Of a DNA stretch of 64,000 nt, positions 25,657-34,040 are shown one piece after another. The notes beneath the pieces are model-generated. The model searched no databases. It saw only the letters and a program-made list of their open reading frames with translations, and was not told the origin of the DNA. Source of the DNA: Lysobacterales bacterium. GTDB lineage: Bacteria; Pseudomonadota; Gammaproteobacteria; Xanthomonadales; SZUA-5. The DNA is taken from NCBI GenBank assembly GCA_022844165.1, contig JALHMH010000013.1:54045-118044 (forward strand), written 5' to 3'. How positions within the stretch are numbered: the first letter of the stretch is position 1; every line of letters begins with the position of its first letter. The translations under genes and the position numbers were made by a program.

Positions 25657-27693
25657 TCAGCTCGGCAGCTTGAAGTCGGCGACGGATCGACGAAGGTCAG
25701 CTGCCAATTGGGCCAGATTGCCGATCGATTCTGCCGTCTGGCTCGCACCAACGGAGGTCTGGGTGGTAATTTCCTGAATCACGTTCATCGTTGCTGAGAT
25801 GTTCGTCGCAGCTGCAGATTGCTGACGCGCCGCTTGCGAAATGTTCTGAATCAAATCCGCGAGATCGTTCGATACCTTTTCGATCTCACCCAGCGCCAAA
25901 CCGGCGTCTTCCGCAAGGCGAGCGCCCGCAACCACTTCTGCGGTGGTTTGCTCCATTGAGCTCACCGCTTCGTTGGTATCGGACTGAATGGTCTGGACCA
26001 GCGTTTCGATTCGCTTGGTCGCGTTTGAGGCGCGTTCCGCAAGGCGCTGAACTTCGTCCGCGACAACCGCGAACCCGCGACCAGCCTCGCCAGCGGAAGC
26101 CGCTTGAATAGCGGCATTGAGTGCCAGGATGTTGGTTTGCTCGGCGATGTCATTGATCAACTCGACGATCGACCCAATTTCCTGCGACGACTCACCGAGG
26201 CGTTTAATTCGCTTCGACGTCTCTTGAATCTGGTCGCGAATATTGTCCATTCCCTGGATCGTCTGGCGCACGATCGCCGCACCCTTACCGGCAATTTGCA
26301 CTGAGCGTTGCGCCACGTCCGCGCTTTCCGCCGAGTTGCGCGACACTTCGTCGATGGATACCGCAATTTCGTTGATTGCCGCTGAGGCAGAGGTGATCTG
26401 CTGGGCCTGGTGCTCTGCAGCTTCGGCAAGGTGCATCGCAGTCGCCTGCGTTTCCTGTGCGGCTGCAGCGACCTGGACAGCGGTTTCGTTAATCGTTGTC
26501 ACCAAGCTTCGCAGCGCTTCAACTGCGAAGTTAATGGAGTCAGCGATTGCCCCGGTGATGTCTTCGGTAACGGTCGCTTTGACGGTCAGGTCTCCCTCGG
26601 CGAGCGATCCCATCTCGTCCAGGAGGCGCAAAATGGCTTCCTGATTACGCTGATTGAGGTCGGCCGTAATCTTGTACCGTTTCGCCTGATCTCTATAGAT
26701 CAAAATTGCCAACAGGATGAGTGCAATAGCAGCGAGCGCGCCAAACACGATCGCTGCGCGAACCGATGGGAAGAGGCGCTGGTTGACCTGATCCGCATAG
26801 GCGGCCGAAAGAACTTCCGCATTTTCGAGGAGCGCTTCGCTGTCCAATGACACCGTGTTCGCTGCCTCGCGGACGTCGATCAAGTCAACCGAGCCTGTCG
26901 TGATGGCTTCCACAAACTGGCCCAGCTCCTGGAATGTCGTATAGATGTCTGCCAGCAAATTGCGGATTTGCGGCGCTTCGACCGGGCGGATCCCGGTATT
27001 CGCATCGCCGTTCTGCAGGCCGTCCAGGACCTGCCCGAACAACGCCGCATCACGATTGAAACCGTCCGCAGCTGTCGACGCCGTTTGACCACCTTGAAGA
27101 ACTTCGTTCAAGCGACGCAACATGCGGTCTGCCAGCGTCACCTGGCGTCCCGCGACATAAATCTGATCCTGAGTTGCGCCCCGGTCAGCGAGCAATTGTG
27201 CGACCTGATCTGAGCGCGATTGAAGCAACGGGATCTTGGTCTGAAATTCAGCCGCCGTCGCGTTCAACTGCTCAATCACATCGCGACGCGCCAAAATCAC
27301 GTCCGACGCTTCTTGGATCGGTGCCCAAGTTCCCTTGACCTGGTCGAGCGCGGTCTGTACGTCCGGATTCTTTCGAATCGACGGCACGCCCTCTTGCGGA
27401 TCGCCGTCCTCGAGCTTTTTCAAGTGCGACTGGATAGTCGCCTTGATATCGCTCAATTCGTCGAATGCCTCGTCGCGACCGCCCGCCGCTTCGGCCGCGA
27501 ATTTCGCCAACTGCTGCGAGAGCACGCGTATGTCAGTCGACAGACTGATTGCGGCGCGGTCTTCGTTGTTGTTTACGTTGGAGAAAATGAAATTCGCGAT
27601 CAAGCCGATGAGGCCGCCAAGCAAGACCACCACAAGGATGGCAAGCATGGTTGAAGATTCGCGCTGTTGGATTCCGCCGCCCGCCGCACTCAT
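25657..27693 (-). CDS. pilJ: PilJ-type methyl-accepting chemotaxis protein
   Basis: 678-residue transducer feeding ChpA. TM1 is [20 protein letters not shown] (about 16-38), followed by a ~270-residue periplasmic region with PilJ-type helices ([35 protein letters not shown]), TM2 near residue 310 ([19 protein letters not shown]), a HAMP-like linker ([15 protein letters not shown]) and the signalling domain with hairpin tip [20 protein letters not shown]. The tip has Gln-Ala-Ala-Ser instead of the enteric Glu-Ala-Ala-Arg, as in PilJ proteins. ATG 27693 is preferred to the track start because GGGGAG lies just upstream. The 219 bp between pilJ and chpA contain no gene; pilK, expected here, is missing. 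Confidence 0.94.
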   Translation of the reverse strand: MSAAGGGIQQRESSTMLAILVVVLLGGLIGLIANFIFSNVNNNEDRAAISLSTDIRVLSQQLAKFAAEAAGGRDEAFDELSDIKATIQSHLKKLEDGDPQEGVPSIRKNPDVQTALDQVKGTWAPIQEASDVILARRDVIEQLNATAAEFQTKIPLLQSRSDQVAQLLADRGATQDQIYVAGRQVTLADRMLRRLNEVLQGGQTASTAADGFNRDAALFGQVLDGLQNGDANTGIRPVEAPQIRNLLADIYTTFQELGQFVEAITTGSVDLIDVREAANTVSLDSEALLENAEVLSAAYADQVNQRLFPSVRAAIVFGALAAIALILLAILIYRDQAKRYKITADLNQRNQEAILRLLDEMGSLAEGDLTVKATVTEDITGAIADSINFAVEALRSLVTTINETAVQVAAAAQETQATAMHLAEAAEHQAQQITSASAAINEIAVSIDEVSRNSAESADVAQRSVQIAGKGAAIVRQTIQGMDNIRDQIQETSKRIKRLGESSQEIGSIVELINDIAEQTNILALNAAIQAASAGEAGRGFAVVADEVQRLAERASNATKRIETLVQTIQSDTNEAVSSMEQTTAEVVAGARLAEDAGLALGEIEKVSNDLADLIQNISQAARQQSAAATNISATMNVIQEITTQTSVGASQTAESIGNLAQLAADLRRSVADFKLPS

Positions 27694-27742
27694 CCTAAGC
27701 TCCCCTACTTCGTTACCGTGCAATACTCATGAACGCAGATCG

Positions 27743-28297
27743 TCAAGCCGACGCCTGCATGAAATCCGGCGCCCGCATCAGCTCCATGATGCTGAAAAGG
27801 CCCCAGACCGATTGTCCAACTCGATACTCATTCTCAATGAACCGGCTGACCGGCGAATCCGCGTACACATCCACACCACGCAACTGCTCATCGACGAAAC
27901 TGCGTTGCCCCAGGACCTCATCAACCACCAATCCCACTGCTCCGCTCGCCTGGCGAACAACAAGTACGCGAGTACGTTCGGTCACCCGAAACGGTTCGCC
28001 TTCCAAGAACCCGCGCAAGTGGACAACGGTCACGAGATTTCCGCGGACGTTTGCGATGCCCAGCATCCACGCCTTTGTCCCAGGGACCGTGGTGATCGAG
28101 GGAAACATCAAAATTTCGTTCACTTCATCGATCGCGCTGACGAGGAAGGCATCGCCCAGACGGTAGGCAATTCCTCGCCACAGGCCCGGTGCGTCGAGCT
28201 GCTCAGGCAACCCGGCGACATGGGCGAGCGAACGCCTTTCGTAATCGAGCAAGATCTCGAAGGGGTTCAGCGCAGCAATTTCAGGCAGATCGATCAC
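27743..28297 (-). CDS. pilI: PilI-type CheW adaptor
   Basis: 184 residues with one CheW domain (about 40-175): GIAYRLGDAFLVSAIDEVNEIL, AWMLGIANVRGNLVTVVHLRGFL, RVLVVRQASGAVGLVVDEVLGQ. Couples PilJ to ChpA. GTG start at 28297 preceded by GGGGA. Sits between pilH and pilJ as in the Pseudomonas and Xanthomonas pilGHIJ clusters. Confidence 0.93.
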   Translation of the reverse strand: MIDLPEIAALNPFEILLDYERRSLAHVAGLPEQLDAPGLWRGIAYRLGDAFLVSAIDEVNEILMFPSITTVPGTKAWMLGIANVRGNLVTVVHLRGFLEGEPFRVTERTRVLVVRQASGAVGLVVDEVLGQRSFVDEQLRGVDVYADSPVSRFIENEYRVGQSVWGLFSIMELMRAPDFMQASA

Positions 28298-28327
28298 AGC
28301 TGATAGTCCCCTTGTCCCCTACAGCAA

Positions 28328-28696
28328 TCAGGCCGCGGCAATCAAATTTTGGATTCTCTGAACCAGATCGCGCTCAACCGGCGGTTTGGAAATAAAGTCC
28401 TTCGCGCCTTGACGCATGCCCCATATACGGTCCGTTTCCATGTTCTTTGTGGTGACAATAATGACAGGAATCATGGAAGTCTCCGGGTCCCGGCTCAGCG
28501 TCCGGGTCGCTTGAAATCCGTTTGTTCCTGGCATGATGACATCCATCAGGATCAGATCCGGCCGCTCCGAGCGCGCCTTTGCGATCCCTTCCTCGGCATT
28601 CGCCGCACTGATCGTATTAAAACCCGCTCGTTCAAGCATCGCACTCAGAACGCGCACGTCTGTTGGCGAATCATCTACGATCAGAATCCGAGCCAT
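28328..28696 (-). CDS. pilH: PilH-type single-domain response regulator
   Basis: 122-residue CheY-like receiver: ILIVDDSPTD (acidic pair), LILMDVIMPGTNGF (phospho-acceptor Asp), VIIVTTKNMETDRIWGMRQGAKDFISKPP (Thr and Lys). The segment around GMRQGAKDFISKP is typical of PilH, which in P. aeruginosa acts mainly on retraction and as a phosphate sink. AAGGAG precedes the ATG; 12 bp separate it from the pilG stop. Confidence 0.94.
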   Translation of the reverse strand: MARILIVDDSPTDVRVLSAMLERAGFNTISAANAEEGIAKARSERPDLILMDVIMPGTNGFQATRTLSRDPETSMIPVIIVTTKNMETDRIWGMRQGAKDFISKPPVERDLVQRIQNLIAAA

Positions 28697-28708
28697 ACCG
28701 CCTACTCC

Positions 28709-29125
28709 TTAGCTCACAGCAGCAGCGCGACCGTCAACATAGCGCCGAATGGCGCCCAGCAACTCTTCTCGCGTAAACGGTTTCGTCAGATATTGCTCGG
28801 ACCCGACAATTCGGCCTCTTGCCTTGTCAAACAGTCCATCTTTGCTCGACAACATGATGACCGGTGTGCCCTTGAAGACCTGATTATTCTTGATCAAAGC
28901 GCACGTCTGATACCCATCCAGGCGCGGCATCATGATGTCGACGAAAATGATCTGCGGGTGATGATCTGAGATTTTGGCCAGAGCCTCGAATCCGTCCGTC
29001 GCGGTCACGACGTCACAGCCCTCCTTCTTCAGCAAGGTTTCAGCGGTTCTTCGAATCGTCTTACTGTCGTCGATCACCATGACACGAAGGCCCGCGAGGC
29101 TGCCCTTGTTCTGCAATTCGTCCAC
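28709..29125 (-). CDS. pilG: PilG-type single-domain response regulator
   Basis: 138-residue CheY-like receiver, very similar to P. aeruginosa PilG: LRVMVIDDSKTIRRTAETLL, PQIIFVDIMMPRLDGYQTC, PVIMLSSKDGLFDKARGRIVGSEQYLTKPFTREELLGAI. In that organism PilG promotes pilus extension and cAMP signalling. The track start is a TTG at 29140; GTG 29125 is preferred because GGAGG lies 5 bp before it and the protein then begins MDELQNKGSLAGL. First gene of the long leftward cluster, divergent from gshB. Confidence 0.94.
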   Translation of the reverse strand: MDELQNKGSLAGLRVMVIDDSKTIRRTAETLLKKEGCDVVTATDGFEALAKISDHHPQIIFVDIMMPRLDGYQTCALIKNNQVFKGTPVIMLSSKDGLFDKARGRIVGSEQYLTKPFTREELLGAIRRYVDGRAAAVS

Positions 29126-29380
29126 ATGCACCTCCGCCAATCAAATAGCTCAATTCCGCAACCGAAGGCCTTGTTGCATGCACTTTCGGCTTCTTGCTGG
29201 TTGGTCCAACCCAAGAAGCTCTCTAGCCAAGCCTCAACCGGTTGTCAAGTTTGTCTTGTAAGTATTTGTGTTCGCAAGGATTGCTAACGGCAATCAGCAC
29301 CGCTTAGCGCCAAAGCGCAACAGATGACGCATCATACATTGGACCATCGCCTAACCAACTACTTTTCTGAAGGGGTCTTT

Positions 29381-30328
29381 GTGCAAAAACGACTTGCGGT
29401 GCTCATGGACCCTATCGAGCACATCCTTCCATACAAAGACTCAACTTTCGCGATGATGCTGGAGGCTCAGCGCCGAAGCTACGCCGTGCATGTCGTAAAT
29501 CAGGGTGGCCTGTCGATGCGTAATGGTGATGTCTGGCTGCAATCCCGTGAAGTCCGCTTGTTCGACAGTACCCAACATTGGTTTGATGCAGGCGAGTTTG
29601 AAGATGCAGAGGCGATTTCGTTCGATTTTATCTTCCTGCGAAAAGACCCGCCGTTCGACGCAGACTATCTGTATGACACGCAGATCCTGGACCGCGCCGA
29701 AGCGCGTGGCGTTCGCGTTGTCAATCGCCCTGCGGCGCTGCGTGACGCCAATGAGAAGTTGTTCACCAGTTGCTTCCCTGCCCTTTGCCCGCCAACACTC
29801 GTCAGTCGCCGACCGGAGCAGCTGCGCGCCTTTGTTGCGGAACACAAAGCCTGCGTCGCCAAAGTGCTGGACGCGATGGGAGGCGCGTCTGTCTTTCGCG
29901 TTGATTTAGGCGACGCGAATACCAACGTCATCTTCGAAACCCTTACGCGCGAGGGCCGCCGAGCAACCATGATTCAACGCTTCATCCCCGAAATTGCCGC
30001 CGGAGACAAACGAATACTGATGATCAACGGCGACCCTGTAGACTTCGCGCTGGCACGAATCCCAGCAGAAGGCGAGTTCCGAGGCAACCTTGCGCGTGGC
30101 GGAACGGGACGAGGGCAGCCACTGACCGAATCGGACCGCAAGATTTGCGCTCTGGTTGGGCCAGAACTGCGTCGACGTGGCTTGTGGTTCGTTGGCCTTG
30201 ACGTCATCGGCGAATATCTGACGGAAGTCAACGTGACTTCGCCGACATGCATTCGAGAGTTGGACGCACAGTTCGGCCTGAATATCGCCGGCCTGCTCTT
30301 TGACTTCCTCGAACAGGAGCTAACGTGA
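29381..30328 (+). CDS. gshB: Glutathione synthetase
   Basis: 315 residues (E. coli GshB has 316). ATP-grasp ligase joining gamma-glutamylcysteine and glycine. The GTG at 29381 with AAGGGGT 6 bp upstream gives VQKRLAVLMDPIEHILPYKDST, the correct family N-terminus. Further motifs: FDFIFLRKDPPFDADYLYDTQIL, RPAALRDANEKL, KVLDAMGGASVFRVD, MIQRFIPEIAAGDKRILMINGDP, NLARGGTGRGQPLTESD and GLDVIGEYLTEVNVTSPTCIRE. The 256-bp spacer to pilG must hold both divergent promoters; no clear boxes were assigned. The stop overlaps the tonB start by 4 bp. Confidence 0.96.
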   Translation: MQKRLAVLMDPIEHILPYKDSTFAMMLEAQRRSYAVHVVNQGGLSMRNGDVWLQSREVRLFDSTQHWFDAGEFEDAEAISFDFIFLRKDPPFDADYLYDTQILDRAEARGVRVVNRPAALRDANEKLFTSCFPALCPPTLVSRRPEQLRAFVAEHKACVAKVLDAMGGASVFRVDLGDANTNVIFETLTREGRRATMIQRFIPEIAAGDKRILMINGDPVDFALARIPAEGEFRGNLARGGTGRGQPLTESDRKICALVGPELRRRGLWFVGLDVIGEYLTEVNVTSPTCIRELDAQFGLNIAGLLFDFLEQELT

Positions 30329-31179
30329 GTGATGTGGCAACGCATGATCGACTGTCGATGACACTGACGTTCGCGGCGATCCTCCACGCGATTGCAATTT
30401 TCGGCATCGGTTTTCGTACCGACCGGGACCCGGTTTCGGTACTGCCTTCATTAGATGTGATCCTGGTCCAATCGGCGACCTCAGAAACGCCAGACAAAGC
30501 GGATTTTCTGGCAAATGCTGTGCAGGCTGGCGGCGGTAACAGCGATGAAGCCAAGCGCCCAACGGAGGTGTTCTCATCGCCCCTGCCGAGACCTGAAGCA
30601 GGCGTTGCGCCTGTTCCGATCAAGGCCGGGGCACCGGATCCTATCACCGCGCCACACCGGACGCCGGTCCTGTCGACTTCGGACGCGGATGTGCAAGTTG
30701 CGCGTATCGAACCGGATGCGAACAAGCCCCGCCGAACGCTGCCAAAAGCCGACACACTGATGGAACGCAGTGCTGATGTGGCGCGTCTGGCAGCAGAACT
30801 CGATCGGCGTACCCAAGCCTATGCCAAGCGCCCTAAACGGAAGTTCATTTCGGTCAATACCCAAGAGTACGTGTATGCCAACTACATGGCAGCCTGGGAA
30901 GCGCTCGTCAAGCGGGTGGGAACACTCAATGCCGGGGAGTTGGATCGACGAAAGCTACGCGGCGACCTTGTTGTTACTGTCGCCATTCGCCGCGACGGTT
31001 CTTTGGACGGGATCGACATTATCCGCTCCTCAGGTCATCCACTCATCGACGAAACAGCGCTAAAGACGATCGAGCTGTCAGCGCCGTTCTCACCCTTGCC
31101 ACGGCTTGCGGACGAAGTGGATGTATTGCACATCACTCGAACCTACGTGTTCTCTGATGGCGATCTGACCATGAAGTGA
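30325..31179 (+). CDS. tonB3: TonB-like protein, TonB3 type
   Basis: 284 residues. An N-terminal membrane anchor (MTLTFAAILHAIAIFGIGF), a Pro-rich periplasmic linker with SPLPRPEAGVAPVPIKAGAP, and a C-terminal TonB fold ending in LVVTVAIRRDGSLDGIDIIRSSGHPLIDETALKTIE and SAPFSPLP. The segment SVNTQEYVYANYMAAWEALVKRVG is characteristic of this subgroup. GTG start coupled to gshB through GTGA, with AGGAG upstream. In P. aeruginosa tonB3 is likewise adjacent to gshB and pilG and is needed for normal twitching, so a role in pilus function rather than iron uptake is likely; that is inferred from context. Confidence 0.88.
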   Translation: MSDVATHDRLSMTLTFAAILHAIAIFGIGFRTDRDPVSVLPSLDVILVQSATSETPDKADFLANAVQAGGGNSDEAKRPTEVFSSPLPRPEAGVAPVPIKAGAPDPITAPHRTPVLSTSDADVQVARIEPDANKPRRTLPKADTLMERSADVARLAAELDRRTQAYAKRPKRKFISVNTQEYVYANYMAAWEALVKRVGTLNAGELDRRKLRGDLVVTVAIRRDGSLDGIDIIRSSGHPLIDETALKTIELSAPFSPLPRLADEVDVLHITRTYVFSDGDLTMK

Positions 31180-31241
31180 CAACCGTAGAGTGATTGCGGA
31201 TGTTTGTCGATCTGGATCAGGCGCGTTTGGCCGGAATGCCG

Positions 31242-31485
31242 GCCAGAGTCCTTGACGGAGACTGATCTCGACAAATGAGTCAAATTTTCTTAGGAGCGGC
31301 TTTAGCTTTTGCAGCCCCTTAAGTTAAGGGGGTGAGACGCGGCGCTGACACGCCGCAGGCGTGTGCCGAGTCGAACGCCCGGCGGCTGCGCCGCTGGGCC
31401 GGAAATGCGAAGCCCGGGTTGTGGGAAATACGGTGTCTGGCGAAGCCAACAATGCGCGTCGGTCTGAGGCAAAGCCTCGCCAGTG
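31242..31485 (+). repeat. Dispersed three-hairpin intergenic repeat, copy A
   Basis: About 244 bp beginning GCCAGAGTCCTTGACGGAG and containing TGAGTCAAATT, GGAGCGGCTTTAGCTTTTG, a CCCCTTAAGTTAAGGGG palindrome, the ACACGCC-GCA-GGCGTGT hairpin and a GCGGC-TGC-GCCGC hairpin. It fills most of the 457-bp gap between convergent tonB3 and the amylase gene. Just before it lies a TGGCCGG-AATG-CCGGCCA stem (31228-31245). After it, 31486-31636 holds only a GGCGAAG/CTTCGCC stem at 31574-31596, a possible terminator for the amylase gene. Nearly the same sequence occurs inverted at 49683. Confidence 0.8.
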
Positions 31486-31636
31486 CTTTCGGTTCTTGCG
31501 GCTGGCTTTCAGCCGTGATCGTGTTTGTGGCGCTGGCGTTGTCGGACCAAACTCATATCGCTTTTCAGACTGAGGCGAAGTCGCTTCATCTTCGCCGCAG
31601 AACAACAAGTCCTGCGATGAGTGATCCACATCGTTC

Positions 31637-33040
31637 TCAGCGCAACCACATGCGCGCGGTCCTGGCCGGCAAGCTGAACGTGTAGTTTGACGATGTGATG
31701 CGAACGGTGTGAGCACTCAACACATCGCGATAATCCGTGTGCCACCAAAGTACGCTGTTGTCCATCCCAACGTTCGCATTGACTGTCGAGGCGCATTTGT
31801 TGATGCCGACAATGCCACGGCTGCCACGGCGAAAAATCAGGTGACAGTCGCCATATGACAGCACTTGCATATCGCTCCCCTGAGCCGCGTTATGAAAGCG
31901 GATCATTGGTGTCAGATCGCTACGCCGATACGCATCTACCCATCGATTGTCGCCGCTCTCGTTGTTATCCGAATACAGCAGCGGTACGCCACCGTTACGC
32001 CCAAGAACGAACGAATAGGCAAGTTTCTCGTCAACAGGATCGAGCAGCAGATATCGAAAACCGCTGTTGTTCGGGATGTCGTGCGTGATTGTGAAGGTGA
32101 TGGCACGCGAGCCGGCCAACGCCTGACCATAAGCCCCGGGGTCGACCAATCGGCTCATGCTGCCGCCAAAACCGAACGCGCCACGAATCTGCGCAAACAA
32201 TGGAAAATCATATGCGCCATGGTCGGTACCATCCAGGTAAGGCTTCAGGAAGCGCTCGTATTCGGATTCGCCAGAACCACCTCCAGTGATCACTTCACCG
32301 AAGACGTGCACGCCTGACTTGATCGTCGGCGTCAGCACGCTGTTGATGTGGCTCAGGGTCATGTGTTTGGCGGCGTCGATGCGAAAGCCTGAAACTCCCA
32401 GACCCTTAAGCGCACTCAGATATGCCTGCTGTTGTTGAATCACCCAGGAATTGGCAATCAAGTCCGGCAGTCCAGCATCTCCGCCACCGCCGCATAGACG
32501 CCAGTTCTGCACTTGCCATACGTTGTTGTAGTCAGCGATACATTGCGTCGGCCCAAAGTCCCATTGCGACAAAAAATTGTTCGTCAGCGCTCCGAAAAGT
32601 CGCTGGTTACCCCAATAGGACGTGTTGGCAGCATAGGTATTGAGCACGCGTTGACCCGGGTAGTTAAGGTCGGAACGCTGAGCTGCTTCGTTCGCCATAT
32701 GGTTCAAGACGATGTCGGCATAGACCTTAACGCCATGGGTACGAAGCGCATTTGCCATCGCTCGAAAACTGTCTGTGTTCCCAAGCGGATGATCGATCAC
32801 TCGGTAGTCTTGTGGTTGATATCGGGCCCACCACGCACTGCCCTCACTCTTCAACGGCGGAGCGACGAGTACGCTTGCATAGCCGAGCTGACGGATCTCT
32901 TGAGCTCGCGCTTGTATGCGCGCATACGGCCAATTGAACGCATGGAGTACGACTTCCGCCTGGGCCACGCAGCTGGCAACCAACAAATGCGCGGCAACAA
33001 GAACTCGTGACCGCAGCGCAGTCAACATTTTGAATGTCAT
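31637..33040 (-). CDS. Secreted alpha-amylase (GH13)
   Basis: 467 residues. ATG 33040 (GGGGA upstream) gives a signal peptide (MLTALRSRVLVAAHLLVASCVAQA). The catalytic barrel starts VVLHAFNWPYARIQARAQEIRQLGYASVLVAPP. Conserved regions are DIVLNHMANE (Ca/region I), GFRIDAAKH (nucleophile Asp), HVFGEVI (acid/base Glu) and ITHDIPNN (third Asp; the usual NHD is THD). A C-terminal beta domain follows. Hydrolyses alpha-1,4-glucans outside the cytoplasm. It is flanked on both sides by repeat-rich intergenic DNA and is not in an operon. Confidence 0.9.
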   Translation of the reverse strand: MTFKMLTALRSRVLVAAHLLVASCVAQAEVVLHAFNWPYARIQARAQEIRQLGYASVLVAPPLKSEGSAWWARYQPQDYRVIDHPLGNTDSFRAMANALRTHGVKVYADIVLNHMANEAAQRSDLNYPGQRVLNTYAANTSYWGNQRLFGALTNNFLSQWDFGPTQCIADYNNVWQVQNWRLCGGGGDAGLPDLIANSWVIQQQQAYLSALKGLGVSGFRIDAAKHMTLSHINSVLTPTIKSGVHVFGEVITGGGSGESEYERFLKPYLDGTDHGAYDFPLFAQIRGAFGFGGSMSRLVDPGAYGQALAGSRAITFTITHDIPNNSGFRYLLLDPVDEKLAYSFVLGRNGGVPLLYSDNNESGDNRWVDAYRRSDLTPMIRFHNAAQGSDMQVLSYGDCHLIFRRGSRGIVGINKCASTVNANVGMDNSVLWWHTDYRDVLSAHTVRITSSNYTFSLPARTARMWLR

Positions 33041-33180
33041 GATTTTCCCCGGACGATGGCGCTGACGCGGCTGCGTAGCGCGCGTCGGCAAGCTCCCCAG
33101 CGACCAACGCGGTGCAAATCGTAGTCGCATTCCATCGCGCAACACGATAGGTTGCAATCGTATTCAGATGTTTCGCCTGA

Positions 33181-33202
33181 TTAACCCGCATATTTCATGA
33201 GG
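33181..33202 (+). repeat. Left terminal inverted repeat
   Basis: TTAA plus CCCGCATATTTCATGAGG; exact inverse of 33934-33955. Confidence 0.85.
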
Positions 33203-33237
33203 GAACGCGGAAGATCGCGAAGGGTGAGAGCGAGCAA

Positions 33238-33520
33238 GCTTGCGCCGCATGCGGCGCGCTCGCTCGAACGGGTGGCGGCTGTGCCGCCACACCGGACTGA
33301 AGGCTGGCAAGCTTGCGCCGCATGCGGCGCGCTCGCTCGAACGGGTGGCGGCTGTGCCGCCACACCGGACTGAAGGCTGACGAGCTTGCGCCGCATGCGG
33401 CGCGCACGCTCGAACGGGTGGCGGCTGTGCCGCCACACCGGACTGAAGGCTGGCGAGCTTGCGCCGCGCGAGCTGCGCGCCAGACTGAACGACTGGCGGC
33501 TGCGCCGCCAGGCCGGACCT
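33238..33520 (+). repeat. 73-bp tandem repeats
   Basis: Unit begins at GCTTGCGCCGC, with copies starting at 33238, 33311, 33384 and 33457: three nearly identical 73-bp units, then a diverged fourth. A fifth partial copy lies near 33562-33612. Each unit carries the palindrome GCGCCGCATGCGGCGC (altered in the fourth) and a GGCGGC-TGT-GCCGCC hairpin. 73 is not a multiple of 3, so this is not a protein repeat, although long spurious ORFs run through it. Confidence 0.85.
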
Positions 33521-33933
33521 TTGCGCCGGAATCGAGGCGCGAGAAGGGTGAGAGCGGGCAAACTTGCGCCGCATGCGGCGCGCCAGCTCGAACGGGCGGC
33601 GGCTGCGCCGTTGCACTGGGCGGAATGGTTGACCCGGCCCGTCAGCGTAGCTGCCGGGCGCTCTGAGCATCGCGCGCTGCGCGCGCAAGCGATGCTCCTC
33701 GCCCATTGCGACGACGAGCTTTGAGTCGTCCGGCGCAAAGAACGAGCGAGGGTGAGGCGGGATTTCCGCCGCATGCGGCGCGCCGCCGAACGCCAGCGCA
33801 TGGATGCGCTGGCCGGAGGGGCGAAGCAGGAAGCGCAGCCGTGCTAGCGAGGAAATGGCAGCGGACAGCCTGTCATTCCAACCAATTCGAAGGTTCCGCG
33901 CCGTTACAACGAAATGAGGCCATTTCATCGCGA

Positions 33934-33955
33934 CCTCATGAAATATGCGGGTTAA
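33934..33955 (-). repeat. Right terminal inverted repeat
   Basis: CCTCATGAAATATGCGGG plus TTAA; exact inverse of 33181-33202. Confidence 0.85.
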
Positions 33956-34040
33956 CGCACCCGCGATGATCATTGGCCGTTCCTGCGAACGCCTGGCCCA
34001 GGCTGGTCTGGACCACAGCCGCGCCAATTGAGGAACCGCA

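Larger units (their letters stand above)
33181..33955. mobile_element. Non-autonomous (MITE-like) element with TTAA flanks and perfect 18-bp terminal inverted repeats
   Basis: A 775-bp block with no plausible gene, lying in the 1000-bp gap between the amylase and hybrid kinase genes. It starts TTAA-CCCGCATATTTCATGAGG and ends with the exact reverse complement followed by TTAA, so 22 bp are perfectly inverted. TTAA at both ends could be a target duplication, as in piggyBac-like and some IS1380-like elements; that affiliation is inference. The interior holds 73-bp tandem repeats and several GC-rich palindromes (GCGCCGCATGCGGCGC). No transposase is present. The flanks 33041-33180 and 33956-34040 show nothing notable. 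Confidence 0.7.

Noticed and set aside
31332-31685. 117-codon plus-strand ORF after tonB3
   Set aside because: Lies in repeat copy A and runs into the 3' end of the amylase gene; no protein features.
33238-33520. Possible CRISPR array
   Set aside because: The 73-bp units are contiguous and nearly identical; there are no unique spacers and no cas genes.
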